The position numbers and the translations under genes are program-made. A DNA stretch of 10,325 nt from Saccoglossus kowalevskii (lineage: Eukaryota > Hemichordata > Enteropneusta > Harrimaniidae). Positions 1 through 6,700 of this stretch are shown one piece after another. The notes under the pieces were generated by a model that saw only the letters and a list, made by a program, of their open reading frames with translations, did no database searches and was not told the DNA's origin. The stretch spans positions 764,295 through 774,619 of the forward strand of contig NW_003120918.1 in the NCBI RefSeq assembly GCF_000003605.2, given 5' to 3'. Numbering within the stretch: position 1 is the first letter of the stretch; every line of letters starts with the position of its first letter.

Positions 1-648
1 TTTTTCTAAAAGGCATTTTCTAACGCAAATAACAGTAAAAGTAATATATGAATAGATTTCGAGTTTCTGTGTTTAAATACCTAAGTGGAATTATTTATAT
101 ATACTTGGATGTTTGGTGGAATGTGATATTCAATCAACTTCACTTGTCTTCACGTATTATTGTAAACTGATGTATGAGTCCTTTTAATTGCCAGTATCAC
201 ATAAAACTATACATTCATGAATGTAAATCGGTACACAAGTTACACAAGTCTTTAGAATTGTACAAAACAGTGGTTCAAAGTTTCACAATCTATGTGCAAC
301 TCTCTTAGTTGCGAAAACTCTTTTAAATCGAACTAAGAAGTCCTGTTTATAATTGCTTATATCACACATCGGCGATGCAATGTCTTACACGTACAGTCTC
401 CGACTAATACATTGTCGATATTAGTAACAGAAATACGGGATCCCGTGACAAATCGCTCTGAATGAGTTGATTTAACAATAAATAATTCCAATTGGTACTA
501 ATTTGTCGCGGTGGGTTCTCTTTCAACACAGTATGGAGAAAACCAATGAAGATTGGCACATTGCAAAGTGGTAATGTGTTAAAACCGTCACCATAGTAAC
601 AACGGAATGACGCATAAAGTAACAAAGTGGAGTTGCTAGATGACTTAC
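1..648 (-). other. Intron 4 of the receptor gene (5' part, continues beyond the window)
   Basis: It starts with the donor GTAAGT at 648-643. I read the whole stretch on the minus strand for an acceptor followed by GN-AAA-TTY (the expected G-K-F start of the C-terminal exon) and found none. The final exon therefore lies beyond coordinate 1. I see no other gene, tRNA or clear repeat here. Confidence 0.7.
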
Positions 649-773
649 CACTCAGGAAATTATATATAATTGGATTCACAGCGCTGTTTGCAAAGGCTAA
701 CCAATGGGCAATCAGAAACGGAACATGAAATAAGTGACGACTAGCGTAATCAATCTCGAACACAGAGAATTGC
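649..773 (-). CDS. HCRTR: Receptor exon 4: extracellular loop 3 and TM7 with NPIIY
   Basis: The acceptor is TTTTCAG|G at 774/773; the first G completes the split arginine codon (AG|G). The donor is AGTG|GTAAGT at 649/648, splitting a glycine codon (phase 1). The exon is 125 bases and encodes QFSVFEIDYA onward, then TM7 with H343 (7.39), W344, N349, N353-P354-I-I-Y357 and NFLSG. The split at NFLSG|K is, from memory, also an intron position in vertebrate orexin receptor genes. The frame stays open for about 80 further codons past the donor. I treat that as intron read-through, because a canonical GTAAGT donor sits exactly where the family's splice site falls and the extra residues look nothing like a receptor tail (family: KFREEF). 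Confidence 0.92.
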
Positions 774-3700
774 CTGAAAAATGAGCAGATTCAGTAATGG
801 GTAATTTCAGTTACATGCCTAATGAACTCAATAGATCTTTAACTTATCAATCTACATATCCGTTGTGTTATTTGAATTTGTTACGTAATTTAAACGATAT
901 GTATTTTTTTTCAACCGGAAAGTCAAATTATTGTTTAAATATTTATGGTTATCACATAAACCAGTTACTTTCTAATTGCACTTCAGGTCTGATTGTAGAG
1001 AATGCGTACAATTTAAAATATTTGATGAAACATTTTCATTCATTTTAACTCACACATTTGTAAAACAAAACAACAATAGACACTACCCAATTGATACCCG
1101 CTATATTCTTTGTGTAAAAAAATCAGCCATTGAGTCAGATGACGTTGGGCTGTGTTTGTTGCTTTAAGTAAAAATAATTAGCGGTGATCACATGATACAA
1201 CGCTAGCACACGTGATGATTACGTAACAGCAACATAAATTACCTTAGTACATTCAATATATGTAGCGGCAAATAACACACAGCAAATATCACCACAACCA
1301 CGATCATCATCTTGGCCACCTTTCGTCGTGATTTTATTTGGCCTTCTCTGGACTTGTTCATTCCTCCATCTTTGGCCTGGGCGTTCTTTTCGTCAGTCGA
1401 TTCCAGAGACCCTGGGATAGACGCCCACAGCTGGCGACAGACGAGAGTGTAGGCTACGGTCACCAGCATGAGCGGTACAATGAATATAGCACAGATGAGG
1501 AATATGTGATATATCTTTTGCTGGACCATGCCGTGCCATCCTTTCTATTTGTTGGAAACAACAAAAATAAAAAAGGATATTTTGAGTATCGGTGTTTAGT
1601 AATCGAATATTAGTTGATTTCCTAGTTTCCTGACAAACAGTTTTTTGGGAATAAAAAAGCTATGTTAAATATAAGAATGAGTTGCTCACTAGACTCATGT
1701 ACAAATCCGCTCTGGAATTGAACACCAAAAACATTCTGATCCCTACGCTAAAAGATTGGCATTTGAATCGCACATCAATTGCTTTGCTGGTAGTAATGTG
1801 TTCACGTAGACTTGCCATGCTGTCCCAGACATTAAAAGTACTTAGTAGTTCAAAGAATAAGGATAAGACAGTAGTGACAATCAATGATGGAATTGATGCT
1901 TGGCAGAAAAAAAAAACGTGGATGTTTTACCAGGTTGTTATGGTGTCTCTGTCATTGCAGTAACGCTCACTGCGTGTGGCAAATGATACACATATTCTTA
2001 CGCTACATTGAACAAGACACTGGTATTGATGCTTCAGATAGGATGTACAGAACGCATGACTGACAATAATAACGAGATTTAACATGACGTTCAAGGGTGA
2101 GAGTATTTGTATATTCATTGAAGCGTACTGAACGAATTATAGACATCGCCAACTAGTAACAACTGTGCATTAACAATTCTGTTGGTATATATTGAGATTG
2201 AGACAGTAGTCGATCGATCGATACTCCGACCTCGCTGTTCTGTTTTTTGTGTATCCTCGCAATAATAATTCAAATTATTTTAAAGAGCTATTAATTCAAA
2301 TTGTTGTAACGTATTATTTATTCAATTTTTTGAAACTTATTATTGATTCAAATTATTGGAGCATACTTAGCAATTCAAATTTATCAGTGTGTGCCTTTAA
2401 TTATAGGTAGACCATTTTAGCAGATTAATTGTACTAAGCGAAAAAGGTTGTCTACTACAGATTTCAATGTACGAGCAGGAACTAACTTTTTTCTTTGATA
2501 TTTTTATAAGATAGTGACAGTAGAAATAAAACCATCCGTTATCGATATTCCATTACTAAAAAGTGATTTACAGGAATAGAAGAACACAAAAAGGCAAACG
2601 ACTTGTAAACATGATTTTCAAATCATGGATATAACTATAGCCGCCGAGACGTCGTTGTAAACGAGAATTCAACGATATCTGATCTATGTAACCATGGCAT
2701 TTGGATCAATGGACGTGATGACGGAAGCGAATGGAACACTGTTTGAGAGGGTAACAAGTCACGTAACATTCTCGTTGTCAACGAGATTTCGGTGGCATTT
2801 CCGTCTAAGACATGTCTATACCTAAATGTCTATTTGTATGTTTAAAGTTCGGGTTGGTTTCTATCTAGAAAAACTATACGTGTATTTGCCACCCGATTGG
2901 GGTATCCTTTTCACACCAGCTGTATAGAAGTGCTATCAATATTGACACTTTTATGGTCCATAAGTGGGTTTTATAAATATAAACGGTTCGAGAAATCTCA
3001 ACAAACTCGTGGAAAAACATCTGAAAACTTATTTGGGAAACGTCTCTTCCCGTCTCTTGTCTTCCAAGAGTCAACGAGCTCTGACCTGTTCTATATATGT
3101 ATGACATCATCATGCATTTTGCAGTGCTGAAATTAGACTGACATGTTGATCTTGATGTAAGTATGTAATTACTAAAAACAGTGGTCTGAAAGTGGGTAGG
3201 CTCAAAATTTCTGGGGTGGGTTGAAGCGCTATAGTCGTAGTACGGCACGCGCTCGAATTTCCTGCAAACAAACAATTAGTTTTACTCGCGTTGTATACGT
3301 CATATATTTTTATTCTGTAGCACGACAGACTCGCTCATAAAATGTTTGCAAATAAACCAGTGCAAACATATTTCATTCAATCAGAAAAAATCGCATCTAC
3401 CTCGTAACATCGTGTCATGTAAACAAACGCAGGTAATCGCGATTCTGTCTCATAAACCACCGCCAGTGGGATTGGTATAATGAAGGATGACAACCATATA
3501 GCAACAATTACAGTGGCGGCACGTCTTGGAGTACTCTTGAACATTAAAGGTTGGCATATAGCAAAGTATCTATCCACAGCAATAGCACTTAGTGTTAACA
3601 CAGAGACACTCATGACGGCAACCTGAAATTGAATAGCAAATAATAACTCAAATAATTATTATAAACAGCGTATATATCTCATGTATATTTCAGCTAAATG

Positions 3701-6700
3701 ATTTGTTAATTTCGATAATGAGAAATGTTCGTTAATTTAAAATACTTAGTTTTAATATGACCAGCAGTAAAAAAAAACAGCGACCAAATAAGAAAAATAG
3801 ATATTAAGTTCGGCGCATTTCAGCGCGTGCCGCTCTGAGTTTAAGGGAGAGGTACGTTATTGCGTAACGTGAAGCGCGCCTGTTTAGAGGTTAGGCGCAT
3901 TTGTCATGAAACCCGTGCTGCGTGTTTATATTCTCGTATATATGCCTGTGATTTATACCCAACCATTGTAACATCCGCGACTGATTTCTGAATGCGCATT
4001 GTGTAGTCGGTAATTTAAAATATTGTATTTATTAATAATATGTATATGGCTATGTATTTTTTTTATCTTACAATACATCAGACAACAGGGGAGTCTAGCT
4101 TTACGTTAACTTTATAGCAACTGCACTCTATTCATGCATTATGTTTCCTCGAGCTTCAGACTAAAAATGCGAAACGGCATAGTAACAGCAGTAGTAACTG
4201 GAATATAATTTATTATATAAACACCTAAAACAACAATTACAGTGCCTTTAAATGTAATCCATGTTTCAAACTAGTATCAAACGTTCGCATGAATGTTAAA
4301 AATATTTTGAATGAATATACACCACCTGATCATTGCAGACATTGCATAATTTGTTATGTATTTTATTTGTGTTATACCCATATTAATATGCATCAAAATT
4401 TAGTTTGTTGTGACGTTAAATATAGTATGACAGATCGTACACACGCTGAAAATAGGCCCGGGCATGTGTCAGACACATGTGGAATTCCCATCCACCATGG
4501 AAGTCATTTATCTATAGGTCTCATGTCACTAATCCATCAATGGCTGCTCGTCAATTTAAATGCCTTGCAAGAACCAATGAATTTTTTTAAATATTTTTTT
4601 TCTCAGGTGCTCCCTGTTTGAGGACGTGATCAACTGGGTCAAAGGTGAGACCAGCATGTGGGCTTTTATTTACTACTTAGCGGCTGTGTACCTGTGGGTT
4701 TATTCTGTGGTATTTGGATGTTCTACTCTTGGTATTTTTCCAGTGATTTCTCTAGGTGCAATCCAAATACAATAGGTGTGTCTTGTTTACCTGAGATTTG
4801 TAAGAGTTTGAGCTGTCCAACATGTTTCATATGGTTGATTACTGGCATGTTGATTTCCCATTTTTGAGCCATGTTTTCAACTTTCTTCATCATTTGCATA
4901 TAGCAATCTCGTCATATGTTAACATTGTCGTCTATGGAGTTTAAATTAGTGGTAGGAGCCCTATAATGTGACGTTAGCTATATATATATGTGACAATTCA
5001 AAGATTGTACGTTACGTGAGTGGGGAATGCCGGGAAATATATTGTTATTGTATGGTTAGACGTAACCATTCAAAGCACAGAGAAGTTCTACAACAAAGAT
5101 GTTTATCAAATATATGAAAGACTTCTACGTATGTGTCACGGGATCACGTTCACGATATTTTACCGCGGGGTCAAAAGTCACTGTCGCGAATCACCCGTCG
5201 AATTTCTCGAGATTTTACCGTGTTTGACAGAAATTTATTACAAATATGAAAATTCAGCGGAAATATGTTGCCCCAGCCTGCGAGTTCCGTTTTTTTTAAC
5301 AAGATAGTATAACACAATTACTACACTGAAGTTTATACAGAGTCAATGACCAATCAGAAAGCAGCTTTTTTGTTGACGATTGATTCGACGTATCAAATTG
5401 TGCTTTCTAAATATGCTTCGACTCAACTCTGTACGCTGTCCGACACCACAGTTAACAGTGGGTACTAAACAAGTAAAAATAAAAAATAAATATTTAACGA
5501 ATAAAATAATTATTATATTCAATAACAAAATAATGTTGTGAATAATTTAACGGATAGTTTACACTCTGTAGTGTAAACTATCATTGGTACAAATCCTGTA
5601 ACTCTCATATGTGGAATATGGGTATATGTACCATACATAAAAGTGATATTTCGTTATCGATCATGCATGTCACGGTGGAAAAAAAAACACGTAAACCGCT
5701 ACTGAGATATTTAATTATATTGTGACGTCTGTTCGCCTTTAATAAGGCTGTAACATTTACTGTTACTACATAGTGAACGTGACGAAACATGCGTAACGCG
5801 ATGCAAATTAGACAGTCAATTAGTCCTCAAAACACGAAATGTTGCTTCATACAAAAACATATTACACAAGATCGGATAGTCTGGCCTTCAAATAAATGGT
5901 ACATATTATCTTGAAGTGGAGAAAGAAACTGTGTTGTTAGTATTTATTCGAACAACTTAAAGGGAACATCGGCTTTCGCATTATATGTGTTATTCATTAA
6001 AGATTGATTGTGCTGTTTCGTACAATGTTATTAATAGACTCGTTTTACCGGATAATTCTCGGTATAAGCACGTAGATTTTATGAGTGTTTTAGGATCTTT
6101 TATTGGATCATTAAGTAAGTACGTGGAAATAGTTATTAGAAAACCAAATCGAGTGTGATTGATACGTTTTTATTTTTTTTACTAAAGTTGTTTTGTTTGA
6201 TAAGATCTGATGTAAAATAGAATACATATATGTATCATAAAAAAGTTCAATTTGATGTACTGCATGCTGGGACGCAATGCTTCATCTTACGCGTTAAGCG
6301 GTTTTACAGGAAGGCGACGGCGGATCCTGTGGACAGGCTCAATTTATAGTTTACTTGAAACACACACCGGCACGTTGTCGATTGTCGGTAAATTTAATGC
6401 CTTCTATATTTGACCTTTTGGGTAATTGCAGACAAATGAAATAATAATCAAGTACGCCGTTCGTCGTGACACACGTTATACGGTAGCACGGGTGACCAGT
6501 CTCAATTTACCTCCCGCGGGCATGGGTTATGATAACACGGCGATTGTCAGCTTGTCAAACGAGGCAATTTAGAGAGGAAAGTGTGTGTCTATCGCAGCAT
6601 GTTACAAATTGAGTTCTAATCGAAAATATTTCCTTCTAGTTCATGGTCACGCTCGTTATTACAAGACTTGTAGCAACTACCACGGCTGCCAATCAGAGAA

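Larger units (their letters stand above)
1545..3400 (-). other. Intron 2 of the receptor gene (1856 bp)
   Basis: The donor is GTAGAT (3400) and the acceptor AAATAG (1545) after a T-rich tract; phase 0. It separates TM4 from TM5. Contents of note: a degenerate 26-bp tandem array (2261-2391), a pair of 18-bp near-identical direct repeats 120 bp apart (2653 and 2773), and an antisense open stretch at 1682-1963 that I do not recognise. There is no convincing second gene. Confidence 0.85.

Noticed and set aside
404-648. Continuation of the TM7 frame to a stop at 404, which would give a complete-looking C-terminus
   Set aside because: A canonical GTAAGT donor sits at the family's conserved splice position, and the added residues (SSSNSTLLL and onward) do not resemble the basic amphipathic helix 8 that follows TM7 in this family.
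2874-3275. 133-codon open frame on the minus strand whose start (KFERVPYYDY) resembles the KF start of a receptor tail exon
   Set aside because: It lies between the TM4 and TM5 exons, and its acceptor (CAG|G at 3262/3261) puts the KF frame in phase 2, whereas exon 4 ends in phase 1. The rest has no receptor-tail features.
4463-4479. Short palindrome CATGTGTC-A-GACACATG
   Set aside because: Eight-base arms are expected occasionally in 10 kb; no partner element or function is visible.
4289-4621. 110-codon plus-strand open frame
   Set aside because: Its Cys/His/Tyr-rich composition is typical of translated AT-rich non-coding DNA. It runs through a T-rich tract and matches no family I know.
5020-5307. 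95-codon plus-strand open frame
   Set aside because: It begins at GTG, not ATG, shows no recognisable domain or splice context, and overlaps a repeat-like CpG patch.
5553-5595. Helitron 3' end suggested by the hairpin
   Set aside because: No CTRR follows within the expected distance on either strand, and no matching 5' TC end was seen.
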